Part shown: positions 27,877 through 36,884 of the stretch, one piece after another
Numbering within the stretch: position 1 is the first letter of the stretch
Layout of the letters: every line of letters starts with the position of its first letter
Assembly: GCF_002743255.1 (NCBI RefSeq)
Contig: NZ_PDYY01000008.1
Location: 62,001 to 126,000, forward strand
DNA length: 64,000 nt
DNA from: Sporosarcina sp. P2
GTDB taxonomy: Bacteria; Bacillota; Bacilli; Bacillales_A; Planococcaceae
Direction: 5' to 3'
The notes under the pieces: generated by a model
What the model saw: only the letters and a program-made list of their open reading frames with translations
The model's database searches: none
What the model was told of the DNA's origin: nothing
Made by a program: the position numbers and the translations under genes

Positions 27877-29088
27877 ATGGAAAAGAAAAAAGTCGTTTTA
27901 GCCTATTCAGGCGGTTTAGACACTTCTGTTGCAATTCAATGGTTAACGGATCAAGGATATAGCGTCATTGCGGTTTGCTTAGATGTCGGTGAAGGAAAAG
28001 ATCTTACCTTCATTAAGGAAAAGGCTCTTACAGTGGGCGCCGTCAGTAGCTATGTTATTGATGCACGCGAAGAATTCGCACAGGATTTTGTCCTTCTTTC
28101 ATTGCAAGCACAAACATATTATGAGAATAAATATCCACTTGTCTCTGCCTTATCACGTCCGCTTATTTCCAAAAAGTTAGTGGAAATTGCACATCAAGAA
28201 CAAGCGACGGCAGTAGCTCATGGATGCACAGGAAAAGGAAATGACCAAGTACGTTTCGAAGTAGCGATCAAGTCACTAGATCCCACGCTTGAAGTCGTAG
28301 CGCCTGTGCGTTCATGGAGCTGGTCACGTGAAGAAGAAATTCATTATGCAAAAGAACATCATATTCCGATTCCAATTGATTTGGATAGTCCATACTCAGT
28401 GGACCAAAACTTGTGGGGACGTGCAAATGAATGTGGAATTTTAGAAGACCCATGGGCAACACCTCCAGAGGACGCATTTGGTTTAACTGTTTCCATTGAA
28501 AATGCACCCGATACTGCTGATATTATCGAGATTGGCTTTGAACAAGGTGTTCCGGTTACGATTGATGGGGAAAAGTATATATTAAGTGAATTGATTACCA
28601 TGTTGAATGAAATGGCTGGAAAACATGGGATAGGTCGTATTGATCATGTAGAAAATCGTTTAGTCGGTATCAAATCCCGTGAAGTATATGAAGCTCCAGG
28701 AGCTATTACGTTGTTGAAAGCACATAAGGAACTTGAAGATTTAACGCTTGTGAAGGAATTAGCACACTTTAAACCCATCATTTCACAAAAACTTGGTGAG
28801 TTGATTTACAACGGTCTTTGGTTCTCTCCTTTACGTAATGCACTAGAGGCATTCATTAAAGAGACTCAGCAATACGTCAACGGTACAGTTCGTGTGAAGT
28901 TGTTTAAAGGCCACGTAATAGTAGAAGGTCGTAAATCTCCTAATTCCCTATATAATGAGAAATTAGCGACTTATACATCTGATGATGAATTTGATCAAGC
29001 CGCAGCGGTCGGTTTCATTAAGCTATGGGGATTACCTACTGAGGTGCATAGTATGGTCAATAAAAAGCAAATCGTGAAGAAGCCTTAA
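27877..29088 (+). CDS. argG: Argininosuccinate synthase
   Basis: Joins citrulline and aspartate at the expense of ATP, the penultimate step of arginine synthesis. The 403-residue protein has the PP-loop AYSGGLDTS at residues 8-16, the [13 protein letters not shown] segment and the KSREVYEAP region of the family. The ATG at 27877 is preferred because GAGAGGGGAT lies upstream; a frame 14 codons longer runs through the repeat region. argH, which usually follows argG, is not present: a terminator and an unrelated gene follow instead. Confidence 0.96.
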   Translation: MEKKKVVLAYSGGLDTSVAIQWLTDQGYSVIAVCLDVGEGKDLTFIKEKALTVGAVSSYVIDAREEFAQDFVLLSLQAQTYYENKYPLVSALSRPLISKKLVEIAHQEQATAVAHGCTGKGNDQVRFEVAIKSLDPTLEVVAPVRSWSWSREEEIHYAKEHHIPIPIDLDSPYSVDQNLWGRANECGILEDPWATPPEDAFGLTVSIENAPDTADIIEIGFEQGVPVTIDGEKYILSELITMLNEMAGKHGIGRIDHVENRLVGIKSREVYEAPGAITLLKAHKELEDLTLVKELAHFKPIISQKLGELIYNGLWFSPLRNALEAFIKETQQYVNGTVRVKLFKGHVIVEGRKSPNSLYNEKLATYTSDDEFDQAAAVGFIKLWGLPTEVHSMVNKKQIVKKP

Positions 29089-29100
29089 AATAGATAGTGA

Positions 29101-29135
29101 GAGCAGCGTGGCCAAAAGGTTCGCTGCTCTTTTTT
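29101..29135 (+). terminator. Terminator of argG
   Basis: GAGCAGCG pairs with CGCTGCTC and is followed by TTTTTT. Confidence 0.9.
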
Positions 29136-29187
29136 GGAACTACTTTACATTCATCTCCGTCTTATGAATATAGCAGGGGGTGAACGA

Positions 29188-29763
29188 ATGAAGAAATTAT
29201 GGAGGATAATCGTACTGGCAGTTTTGATCATTGCGGGACTGGGGATGTTTTGGATGTTACCAGGAGAAAGAATAAAACAAGCACAACAGATGAAAGCGAA
29301 TGGAAACTATGACTATGCAATTATTCTAGGGGCCAAAGTGAACGGAGAAGTTCCTTCGCTGTCATTGCGTTACCGATTGGAGAGCGCTGTGGAGTATGCT
29401 ACGCAATTCCCGCATGTACAGTTGGTTCTTGCAGGCGGACAAGGAAAAGACGAAGACATTAGCGAAGCTGAGGCAATGTATCGTTTTTTACAACAACATG
29501 GAATTGCGAAAGAACGCTTAGTTATGGAAGACCAATCTACCTCCACAAACGAGAATCTTCAATTCAGTCAGAATATCATACCTGAAGTGGCGGGAGTGAC
29601 TATCATCAGCAGTGACTATCACTTGGCTAGAGCGAGGTTTCTTGCAAGACAGATAGGATGGGAGTCTGATGTTGTTGCAGCAAAGACGCCTGAATCCATA
29701 AAAGCAAAAGTATTAATTCGAGAGCGTTTGGCTTTGTTAAAAACATGGCTATTCAGACGATAG
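29188..29763 (+). CDS. YdcF/DUF218 (ElyC/SanA-like) envelope protein
   Basis: A 191-residue protein with one N-terminal membrane helix (about residues 5-25) and an extracytoplasmic DUF218 domain. Family features are DYAIILGAKVNGEVPS, LVLAGGQGKDEDISEAEAM and STSTNENLQFS. Relatives such as SanA, ElyC and YdcF affect envelope barrier function or peptidoglycan precursor supply in E. coli; the biochemical role is unclear. The ATG at 29188 has AGGGGGTGA upstream. Confidence 0.85.
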   Translation: MKKLWRIIVLAVLIIAGLGMFWMLPGERIKQAQQMKANGNYDYAIILGAKVNGEVPSLSLRYRLESAVEYATQFPHVQLVLAGGQGKDEDISEAEAMYRFLQQHGIAKERLVMEDQSTSTNENLQFSQNIIPEVAGVTIISSDYHLARARFLARQIGWESDVVAAKTPESIKAKVLIRERLALLKTWLFRR

Positions 29764-29778
29764 TGATATTCCAAAATA

Positions 29779-29816
29779 AAAAGTGACGAAACTCCAAAGA
29801 AGTTCTCGTCACTTTT
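29779..29816. terminator. Bidirectional terminator
   Basis: AAAAGTGACGA and TCGTCACTTTT form an 11-bp stem between the YdcF-like gene and convergent hisJ. Confidence 0.82.
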
Positions 29817-29820
29817 CCTC

Positions 29821-30615
29821 TTACAAGGAAGAAATTTTATGGAATTCTGGCTGGCCTTCTGTAAATGTAGCCAAATAGTTAAAACCAATGGACTGAAATA
29901 ACTCTAAAGATTCCTTAAACTCATGTGCAATTTCTGTTGTTCTATGCGCATCGGAACCAAGTGTAATGATTTCACCTCCACATTGTTTATATAAACGCAA
30001 TATATCTTCACTTGGCATATTATGCGGCAATCCGTAGCGAGTTCCCGAAGTATTCAGTTCGATCCCTTTACCTTCTGGTATAATAGTATTGAAGATCTTT
30101 TCTAAATAGTCATGAAATAAATGAGCTGGCGGCTGATCGGTATAGCGTTTAATTAAATCTGCGTGTCCAAGCACACTGTAACGCTTATAATGCTGAACAC
30201 AATATAATAGTTCTTTATAATACGTCTCAAAAGCTGCCTTTGTTGAACGATCTTCAAACAACTCGCGATAGTGTAAGGACTTATTTTCGACTGTGTGTAG
30301 TGAACAGATGACGAAATCAAATTCATGCTCGTCCATCAGTTCTTCGTAAAGATGTAATAGATCAGGCTGCAAGCCGATTTCAACACCTTTTTTAATCTTC
30401 AGTTGGCCATTGAATTGTTCATTTAATTGAAGAATCTTTTGTGCATAGTCGAGTTTGTCAAAATCGAAATGAATGGTTTCATCCGGATATTCATAATCGA
30501 TATGATCGGTGAAACAGATTTCAGTAAGGCCTTTAGCTATAGAGGCTTTAGCCATTTCCACCATGGGGATTTCACAATCCGCTGAAAATGCGCTGTGCAT
30601 ATGGTAATCAAACAT
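29821..30615 (-). CDS. hisJ: Histidinol-phosphatase, PHP family
   Basis: Dephosphorylates histidinol phosphate, the step before histidinol dehydrogenase. The 264-residue protein is a PHP-fold metal enzyme with metal ligands in DYHMHS (H5, H7), the CFTDHIDY segment, ICSLHTVENK, LGHADLIKRY and the final LGSDAH. It lies back to back with the his operon, which lacks any other histidinol phosphatase: the hisB here is the short dehydratase-only form. Also called hisK. Confidence 0.9.
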   Translation of the reverse strand: MFDYHMHSAFSADCEIPMVEMAKASIAKGLTEICFTDHIDYEYPDETIHFDFDKLDYAQKILQLNEQFNGQLKIKKGVEIGLQPDLLHLYEELMDEHEFDFVICSLHTVENKSLHYRELFEDRSTKAAFETYYKELLYCVQHYKRYSVLGHADLIKRYTDQPPAHLFHDYLEKIFNTIIPEGKGIELNTSGTRYGLPHNMPSEDILRLYKQCGGEIITLGSDAHRTTEIAHEFKESLELFQSIGFNYLATFTEGQPEFHKISSL

Positions 30616-30674
30616 AGTTTCCAGTCTCCTTTTCTATAGTACATATTGTAGCAGATGAACGCTGCTTCTAACAG

Positions 30675-30703
30675 TTGACAACGCTCTACAAAACCATTAT
30701 AGT
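30675..30703 (+). promoter_or_regulatory. his operon promoter
   Basis: TTGACA at 30675-30680, a 17-base spacer and TATAGT at 30698-30703, close to consensus. The leader is only about 60 bases with no T-box, so histidine control must act elsewhere. Confidence 0.72.
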
Positions 30704-30770
30704 AATAATTAACTTTAGCGTGGTAAAGCAGTGAAGTATATTTTACTCATGGAAGGCGGTAGAAGATATC

Positions 30771-32003
30771 TTGTATTCTGAAATTCTTGGAAACGAACAT
30801 GAAAAGCATGAAAAGATCATCGGCATATTAGGAAAACGATTCACTACATATGGCTATAAACGCATTAAAACATCCGCATTTGAACAATATGATCTGTATT
30901 CCAATGTACGTACCTCAATTAATCAAAATGAAATGATCAAAGTAATTGACTATACCGGTGAAGTACTCGTTTTACGACCCGACGTTACGATACCATTGAC
31001 ACAGCAACTCGTTCAGTTGCATGATAATTTACCTGAAGAAATGCGTTATTATTATGTGCAGGAAGTCTTTAGACAGACATTCCAGGAAAGTGAACGAATC
31101 GGTAAAACGCAGGCAGGGGTCGAGTTCTATTGCAAGAGTTCACCGGCATCGGATGCTGAAACGATCATGCTTGCATGTCACGCATTACGGGACGTAGGTT
31201 TTACAGATGTGAAAATTGAAATTGGTTATGCAGGATTCTTCAATGAATTGATCGCGGATTCCAATATCACAGCAGAACAAACAGCTGAACTCAAGACGTT
31301 GATTCAAGCAAAAAACGTCGTAGAAATAGGTCCATTCCTACAGCGGTTGTCAATTGATCCTTCCGTTAAAGAAGTACTCGAGCAATTACCTCTATTATAC
31401 GGCGCGCCTGAAGTAGTGTTTGAAAAACTACAAAACTTACAAGTTAGTGAATCGGCGCAAGAGGCAATCAACTATTTACAAAAAACGTGCGATATCGTCG
31501 AATTATATGGATTGAAGAAGCATATCGTCATCGATCTTGGCTTGATCAATCATATGGGGTATTACTCAGGAATCATTTTCCAAGGCTATGTAGAGAATTT
31601 TGGCAAGCCGGTATTAATGGGTGGGCGCTATGATGCATTAAGTGAAGAGTTTGGCATGAAATTACCGGCAATTGGTTTTGCATGTGAAATCGAATCATTA
31701 GTCAAAGCTTCATCCAATAGAGATCAGAAGGAACGATATAGCATCGACGTGACTGTATTATATGAAGAAAGCCGTATTAAATACGCAATCGATATAACGA
31801 ATGAGTTAAGAGAGCGTGATTATCGTGTTATTTCTAAATCTATGATTGATGCAAAACACCAGTCAGACAGTCTCTACACGATTCAATTAACAGAACAGCA
31901 AAATAAACTAGTAGATCAAGAAGAGACAAAAGAGTTCATCGATTTCAAACAATTGCTTGATTTTATCGCAAGCAAGAAAGGGGTACCTGAATGGATTATC
32001 TAA
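30771..32003 (+). CDS. hisZ: ATP phosphoribosyltransferase regulatory subunit
   Basis: A 410-residue paralogue of histidyl-tRNA synthetase that has no tRNA charging role but forms the regulatory part of a short-form HisG complex. The class II core is visible (VLVLRPDVTIPLTQQ, YYYVQEVFRQ, GVEFYCKSS, GYYSGIIFQGY, LMGGRYDAL). The start is a TTG at 30771 with AAGGCGG 11 bases upstream; a nearby ATG is out of frame. First gene of the operon, overlapping hisG by 13 bases. Confidence 0.92.
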   Translation: MYSEILGNEHEKHEKIIGILGKRFTTYGYKRIKTSAFEQYDLYSNVRTSINQNEMIKVIDYTGEVLVLRPDVTIPLTQQLVQLHDNLPEEMRYYYVQEVFRQTFQESERIGKTQAGVEFYCKSSPASDAETIMLACHALRDVGFTDVKIEIGYAGFFNELIADSNITAEQTAELKTLIQAKNVVEIGPFLQRLSIDPSVKEVLEQLPLLYGAPEVVFEKLQNLQVSESAQEAINYLQKTCDIVELYGLKKHIVIDLGLINHMGYYSGIIFQGYVENFGKPVLMGGRYDALSEEFGMKLPAIGFACEIESLVKASSNRDQKERYSIDVTVLYEESRIKYAIDITNELRERDYRVISKSMIDAKHQSDSLYTIQLTEQQNKLVDQEETKEFIDFKQLLDFIASKKGVPEWII

Positions 32004-32626
32004 CAGTGGCGATGGCAAAAGGACGAACGGCAGAACGTGCAATGAAGTTTCTTGAGAAATCAGATGTGCATTTTTCAGAATTCACTGATGAAAGTCGGAA
32101 GCTCGTCATTTATGATGACAAGCAAAAGATTAAACTCATTTTTGTCAAAGCAGTAGACGTTCCAGTGTACGTTGAAAAAGGCGCAGCTGACGTAGGGATT
32201 GTTGGAAAAGATGTCATGATGGAAGATCCACGTGATGTCTATGAATTACTGGATTTAGGAATTGGACGTTGTAAGCTTGCGGTAGCGGGATATCCCGATA
32301 CACCAATTGAAAACATACCATTTCTAACAGTTGCTTCAAAATATCCATTAGTTGCGAAAGAGTTTTTCGACAAAAAAGGTATTCGTACTGAAATGATCAA
32401 ATTAAATGGATCGATTGAACTCGCACCATTGATTGGCATGTCAGATGTCATTGTCGATATCGTCGAAACGGGTACAACATTAAAAGAAAATGGCCTCGTT
32501 GTCTTGCAGGAGATGGCGGATGTCAGTGCCCGATTAATAGTCAACAAGGCAAGTTATGCTACGAAAACTGAAGATATCCAGCAATTCATCAAAGACATGA
32601 AGGAAGGTTTGGAGGTGCGTTCATGA
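31991..32626 (+). CDS. hisG: ATP phosphoribosyltransferase catalytic subunit (short form)
   Basis: First committed enzyme of histidine synthesis, joining ATP and PRPP. At 211 residues it is the short form that lacks the C-terminal regulatory domain and depends on HisZ, encoded just upstream. Family motifs include VAMAKGRTAERAM at the start, DVGIVGKDVMME, and DIVETGTTLKENGL for PRPP binding. It overlaps hisZ by 13 and hisD by 4 bases. Confidence 0.95.
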   Translation: MDYLTVAMAKGRTAERAMKFLEKSDVHFSEFTDESRKLVIYDDKQKIKLIFVKAVDVPVYVEKGAADVGIVGKDVMMEDPRDVYELLDLGIGRCKLAVAGYPDTPIENIPFLTVASKYPLVAKEFFDKKGIRTEMIKLNGSIELAPLIGMSDVIVDIVETGTTLKENGLVVLQEMADVSARLIVNKASYATKTEDIQQFIKDMKEGLEVRS

Positions 32627-33921
32627 AGATCATTCGTGGGGCTGAATTCATAGAAGAACTACTAGAACGAGATAACTCTAATCAAACGGATTTGGAGTTT
32701 GATCGCAATGTCTTATCCATCATTGACAAAGTTCGTTCTGAAGGCGACGAAGCATTACTGGATTTCACTGAACGTTTTGACGGAGTGAAGCTTGACCGCT
32801 TGATCGTCACAGAAGAAGAAATCACTGAAGCAGAACAAGCAGTTACAGAAGATTTCTACCGCGCATTGCATGCAGCAAAAGAGCGAATCACGACTTATCA
32901 CGAAGCACAAAAAGAGCAATCATGGTTCTTGAATCCGAATGAAGGCATCATGCTCGGTCAGAAAGTAACACCAATCGACAGTGTTGGATTGTACGTCCCG
33001 GGCGGAAAAGCCGCCTATCCGTCGACGGTCTTAATGAATGCATTACCGGCTAAAATTGCGGGAGTCGGACGAATTTCCATGGTGACACCCCCACAACGTG
33101 ACGGCAAGATTAATCCTCACGTTTTAGTAGCAGCGAAAGAAGCGGGAGTCGATCGAATTTTTAAAGTAGGTGGAGCACAAGCAATAGCTGCCCTAGCATA
33201 CGGAACAGAGACAATTGAAAAGGTCGTCAAAATCACTGGACCTGGAAATGCATACGTTGCGAGAGCGAAAAAGTGGGTGTTCGGTGATGTGGCAATCGAT
33301 ATGATTGCTGGACCAAGTGAAATTTGTGTCGTAGCCGATGCCAATACAAATCCTGTTTATGCAGCAGCAGATTTACTATCTCAAGCAGAGCACGATGAGC
33401 GTGCGGCGGCAGTTTGTATCACGACGAGCGAAGTATTTGCGACCGAGCTTTCAAAAGAAGTTGAACGTCAGCTAGCTGAACTTGACCGCAAGGAAATTGC
33501 AGCACAATCTATAGAACACTTTGGACGTATCATTGTAGTCGATTCACTACAAGAAGCATTTGATACAGTGAACCGTTTAGCACCAGAACATTTGGAACTA
33601 ATGATCGATCATCCTATGGAGCACTTGGCTGCTATACGAAACGCTGGAGCTATTTTCCTAGGCCAGCACTCCCCTGAAGCATTGGGTGACTATATGGCTG
33701 GACCGAATCATACATTGCCGACGAGTGGAACAGCAGCGTTTTCTTCTCCATTAGGCGTATATGATTTCATGAAAAAGTCGAGTATTATCTACTATTCCGA
33801 GAACGCTTTGTTAGAAGTGGCAGATGACATCATTACATTAGCAAATGCCGAACAATTAACAGGACATGCCAACTCGATTAAAGTACGAAAGGCTGGATAC
33901 GAATGCGTAAACAACAATTAA
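32623..33921 (+). CDS. hisD: Histidinol dehydrogenase
   Basis: Zinc enzyme of 432 residues that oxidises histidinol to histidine in two NAD-dependent steps. Recognisable segments are VPGGKAAYPSTVLMN, TGPGNAYVARAKKWV, DMIAGPSEI, DLLSQAEHDE (with the catalytic-site His/Glu region) and APEHLE, ending in the GPNHTLPTSGTA loop. It overlaps its neighbours on both sides (4 and 19 bases), as expected for tight translational coupling. Confidence 0.96.
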   Translation: MKIIRGAEFIEELLERDNSNQTDLEFDRNVLSIIDKVRSEGDEALLDFTERFDGVKLDRLIVTEEEITEAEQAVTEDFYRALHAAKERITTYHEAQKEQSWFLNPNEGIMLGQKVTPIDSVGLYVPGGKAAYPSTVLMNALPAKIAGVGRISMVTPPQRDGKINPHVLVAAKEAGVDRIFKVGGAQAIAALAYGTETIEKVVKITGPGNAYVARAKKWVFGDVAIDMIAGPSEICVVADANTNPVYAAADLLSQAEHDERAAAVCITTSEVFATELSKEVERQLAELDRKEIAAQSIEHFGRIIVVDSLQEAFDTVNRLAPEHLELMIDHPMEHLAAIRNAGAIFLGQHSPEALGDYMAGPNHTLPTSGTAAFSSPLGVYDFMKKSSIIYYSENALLEVADDIITLANAEQLTGHANSIKVRKAGYECVNNN

Positions 33922-34487
33922 CACGTAAGACAGGCGAAACATCTATTGAAATGGAATTTTCGTTAGACGGAACGGGAAAGACAAATATCAACACGGGTGT
34001 TGGATTTTTCGACCATATGCTGACAGCATTCGCAAAACACGGACGCTTTGATTTATCTGTAACATGTGAAGGCGATATTGAAGTGGACCAACACCATTCC
34101 GTAGAAGACGTTGGTATTGTTCTAGGCCAATTATTCAACCAATGCATCGGCACAAAAGAAGGAATAGAACGCTTTGCGTTAGTTTCCACACCAATGGACG
34201 AAGCACTATCCACAGCATCTATCGACATCAGTGGCCGTTCATTCCTTGTATTTAACGTAGACGGAATGAAAGACAAAGTAGGCGAATTCGACACAGAACT
34301 AGTCGAAGAATTCTTCCTAGCATTTACAAACAACGCCAAAATCACATTACACATCAACTTGAACTACGGAAAAAATACACACCACATTATAGAATCCGTA
34401 TTCAAAAGCTTCGGCCGCGCCCTACGCGTAGCCAGCACTATCAACCCAGACGTAAAAGGCATACCTTCTACTAAAGGGTCTTTGTAA
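33903..34487 (+). CDS. hisB: Imidazoleglycerol-phosphate dehydratase
   Basis: Monofunctional dehydratase of 194 residues acting on imidazole glycerol phosphate. Metal-binding repeats are seen in GFFDHML and DQHHSVEDVG, and later in HHIIESVFKSFGRAL. It overlaps hisD by 19 bases. The last third, from about 34190, uses clearly more C-ending codons than hisD or hisG (for example Asn is almost always AAC), a shift that continues across the following gap into hisA. No hisH follows. Confidence 0.95.
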   Translation: MRKQQLTRKTGETSIEMEFSLDGTGKTNINTGVGFFDHMLTAFAKHGRFDLSVTCEGDIEVDQHHSVEDVGIVLGQLFNQCIGTKEGIERFALVSTPMDEALSTASIDISGRSFLVFNVDGMKDKVGEFDTELVEEFFLAFTNNAKITLHINLNYGKNTHHIIESVFKSFGRALRVASTINPDVKGIPSTKGSL

Positions 34488-34764
34488 TTAAAGTTTTACG
34501 GTTTTGAATCTTGAAAAATATACAATGTATAAGAATATACTAGTTGATCGGAACGGAGGGCGGCGACTCCCGCGGGAATAGCATGAGTCTTGAGACCCGG
34601 ACAGATGCCTTAATTTCTGCAAAGTAAACAGTAATACGGCAAAGCGAACCCTTCGCTGTTCGCTTGGCTCAAGCCATGCCCGCAGGAAAGCGTCCGCCCA
34701 TAGTGCAGATCAACGGCGCCAATGAGTTTTTTATGCTTACTTCATTTTATAGGAGGACTAGTTG
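34488..34764. other. Intergenic gap where hisH is expected
   Basis: In the usual Firmicute order hisB-hisH-hisA-hisF, this place should hold hisH (about 600 bases). Instead there are 277 bases with no ORF. I see no remnant of the HisH glutaminase motifs in any frame. Most of the space is taken by the GC-rich inverted-repeat element at 34544-34713. AGGAGG for hisA is at 34751-34756. Confidence 0.8.
34544..34713. repeat. GC-rich inverted-repeat intergenic element
   Basis: About 170 bases bounded by TTGATCGGAACGGAGGGCGG and the inverse of TTGATCTGCACTATGGGCGG (about 14 of 20 positions match). Inside are GCGACTCCCGCGGGAATAGC, CTTGAGACC with its partner GGCTCAAG, and ATGCCCGCAGGAAAGCGTCC. It is far more GC-rich than its surroundings. 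From memory it resembles a dispersed intergenic repeat common in Bacillaceae and Planococcaceae genomes; no second copy is in this window. Confidence 0.65.
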
Positions 34765-35490
34765 ATGATTTTATTCCCAGCAATCGACATAAGAGATGGC
34801 AAATGTGTACGCCTCATTCAAGGGGACTACGCACAAGAAATAATCTATAACGACTCACCAACAAACATGGCACAAGAGTGGCAAAACCAAGGAGCCGAAT
34901 ACATCCATGTCGTAGACTTAGACGGCGCAAAAACAGGAAACTCCGCCAACAAAAAAGCCATCGAAGCCATCGCAAAAGCAGTCAGTATCCCCGTTCAAGT
35001 AGGCGGCGGAATTCGCAATATGGACATTGTCGACTCACATATCGAAAACGGCGTTGCACGTGTCATTATCGGTACGGCAGCCATCCAAGATCCTGAATTT
35101 TTGAAAAAGGCCGTTGAAAAGTACGGTGACAAAATTGCTGTCTCCATCGACGCACGTAACGGCTTGGTCGCAACAGACGGTTGGACGGAAACAAGTGACG
35201 TCAAAGCAGTTGATTTATTACAGGACTTGGCGGAGATAGGTGTCAGAACAGTTGTCTATACGGATATTATGAAAGATGGCATGCTTCAAGGACCAAACTT
35301 TGAAGAACTGAAAATTATGGATGATGCATCTTCAATCGATATTATCGCATCAGGTGGTGTATCTACAGAAGAGGACATTAAGAAACTCGCAGCTGAAGAC
35401 ATGTACGGTGCTATTATCGGGAAAGCATTATACGAAGGCAATTTATCCTTAAAGAAACTATTGGAGGACGACAGTCATGTCAACAACTAA
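34765..35490 (+). CDS. hisA: ProFAR isomerase
   Basis: Phosphoribosylformimino-5-aminoimidazole carboxamide ribotide isomerase of 241 residues, a half-barrel-duplicated TIM barrel. Catalytic aspartates are expected in PAIDIRDGKCVRL and in VVYTDIMKDGM; phosphate sites are QVGGGIRN and ASGGVST. The ATG at 34765 is preferred because AGGAGG is 8 bases upstream; a TTG directly before it is in frame. The first 300 bases share the C-ending codon bias of the hisB 3' end; the second half returns to normal use. Confidence 0.95.
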   Translation: MILFPAIDIRDGKCVRLIQGDYAQEIIYNDSPTNMAQEWQNQGAEYIHVVDLDGAKTGNSANKKAIEAIAKAVSIPVQVGGGIRNMDIVDSHIENGVARVIIGTAAIQDPEFLKKAVEKYGDKIAVSIDARNGLVATDGWTETSDVKAVDLLQDLAEIGVRTVVYTDIMKDGMLQGPNFEELKIMDDASSIDIIASGGVSTEEDIKKLAAEDMYGAIIGKALYEGNLSLKKLLEDDSHVNN

Positions 35491-36241
35491 AAAGATCATT
35501 CCGTGTTTAGACGTAGATAATCGTAAAGTTGTAAAAGGAAAGAAATTTTTAGACGTTCAGGAAGTGGCAGATCCTCTTACATTAGCAAAAAAGTATGTTG
35601 CAGACGGCGCTGATGAACTCGTATTCTATGACATTTCTGCATCCACGAAAAACCGTGGTATGTTCCTTGATTTAATTGAAGAAATTGCAAAAGAAGTGCC
35701 GATCCCGTTCATCGTAGGCGGAGGAATTCGTACACTCCAAGATGTGGACAAAGTATTTGAATTGGGTGGGAATAAAATATCTATCAATAGTGCAGCTTTG
35801 ACGAATCCGGAACTAATCAAAGAAGTAGCGGATAAATACGGATCGGAGCGTGTGATGTTATCGATGGATGTTCGTCAAGAAGGCGAAAACAAGTGGTCCG
35901 TTTATGCAAAAGGCGGTATGGAAGAAACAGGGATCGATGCAATTGAATGGGCGAAGAAAATGGAAGCACTTGGCGCTGGTGAGCTGGTTGTCAATAGCGT
36001 GGACCAAGATGGAGTCAAAGACGGGTATGATCTAGCACTCAACCAGGCTATGGCTGAAGCTGTTACTATTCCAATCATCGCAAGTGGTGGTGCAGGAAAA
36101 CCTAAACACTTTAAAGATGTACTTACAGAAGGCCAAGCAGATGCAGCCCTAGCCGCATCCGTATTCCACTTCAATGAAATCAATATTCGAGACTTGAAAA
36201 ATTACTTAGCAAAAGAAAATATCGCAGTTAGGAATGACTAA
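35477..36241 (+). CDS. hisF: Imidazole glycerol phosphate synthase cyclase subunit
   Basis: A 254-residue TIM barrel that uses ammonia to convert PRFAR into imidazole glycerol phosphate and AICAR. Family features are [44 protein letters not shown] and [10 protein letters not shown]. It normally works with HisH, which channels ammonia from glutamine; hisH is absent from this operon. Overlaps hisA by 14 bases. Confidence 0.96.
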   Translation: MSTTKKIIPCLDVDNRKVVKGKKFLDVQEVADPLTLAKKYVADGADELVFYDISASTKNRGMFLDLIEEIAKEVPIPFIVGGGIRTLQDVDKVFELGGNKISINSAALTNPELIKEVADKYGSERVMLSMDVRQEGENKWSVYAKGGMEETGIDAIEWAKKMEALGAGELVVNSVDQDGVKDGYDLALNQAMAEAVTIPIIASGGAGKPKHFKDVLTEGQADAALAASVFHFNEINIRDLKNYLAKENIAVRND

Positions 36242-36242
36242 A

Positions 36243-36884
36243 ATGACACTAGACATCCATGCATTAAAATTTGACGACAAAGGTCTAATCCCAGCGATTG
36301 TACAAGACGATCGCACAGGGGAAGTCCTAATGCTTGCATATATGAACAAGGATTCAATTGAAAAGACGTTAGAAACAAAAGAAACTTGGTTTTATAGCCG
36401 TTCGAGACAGGAACTTTGGAATAAAGGCGCAACATCCGGAAATACACAGCAAGTGCAACGTATTTCTGTAGATTGCGATCAAGATACCTTACTGATCCAA
36501 GTTACTCCACAAGGTCCTGCTTGTCACACGGGCGAAAAAACATGCTTCTTCACAACAGCAATGGAAAAAGAAGAATCATTACGTGAAGTCGTCTATGAAG
36601 TAATTGACGAAATCGCAGATCGCAAAGCCAATCCGATAGACGGCTCGTATACGACGTATTTATTCAATGAAGGTATCGACAAAGTGTTGAAAAAAGTCGG
36701 AGAGGAATCTACGGAAGTCGTAATCGGCGCAAAAAATGCAGATAAAGAAGAAGTATCCAATGAAATTGCAGATCTGGTCTACCATACACTTGTATTAATG
36801 AATATTCTTGACGTTGATCTAACGGATGTTCAACAAGTGTTACGTGAAAGAAGACCGAAAAAGGAAGTGCCACGCAATGAGTAG
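36243..36884 (+). CDS. hisI: PR-AMP cyclohydrolase / PR-ATP pyrophosphatase (HisIE)
   Basis: Bifunctional protein of 213 residues. The N-terminal cyclohydrolase has [25 protein letters not shown], and the metal-binding DCDQDTLL and [10 protein letters not shown]. The C-terminal pyrophosphohydrolase (about 115-213) has the [16 protein letters not shown] and [13 protein letters not shown] helices. The ATG at 36243 is favoured by AGGA 9 bases upstream; an ATG at 36234, overlapping hisF, is also in frame. Overlaps hisC by 8 bases. Confidence 0.94.
   Translation: MTLDIHALKFDDKGLIPAIVQDDRTGEVLMLAYMNKDSIEKTLETKETWFYSRSRQELWNKGATSGNTQQVQRISVDCDQDTLLIQVTPQGPACHTGEKTCFFTTAMEKEESLREVVYEVIDEIADRKANPIDGSYTTYLFNEGIDKVLKKVGEESTEVVIGAKNADKEEVSNEIADLVYHTLVLMNILDVDLTDVQQVLRERRPKKEVPRNE

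Noticed and set aside
34545..34720. The GC-rich stretch as a tRNA or rRNA fragment
   Set aside because: No cloverleaf or rRNA signature; the inverted-repeat layout fits a dispersed intergenic repeat better.
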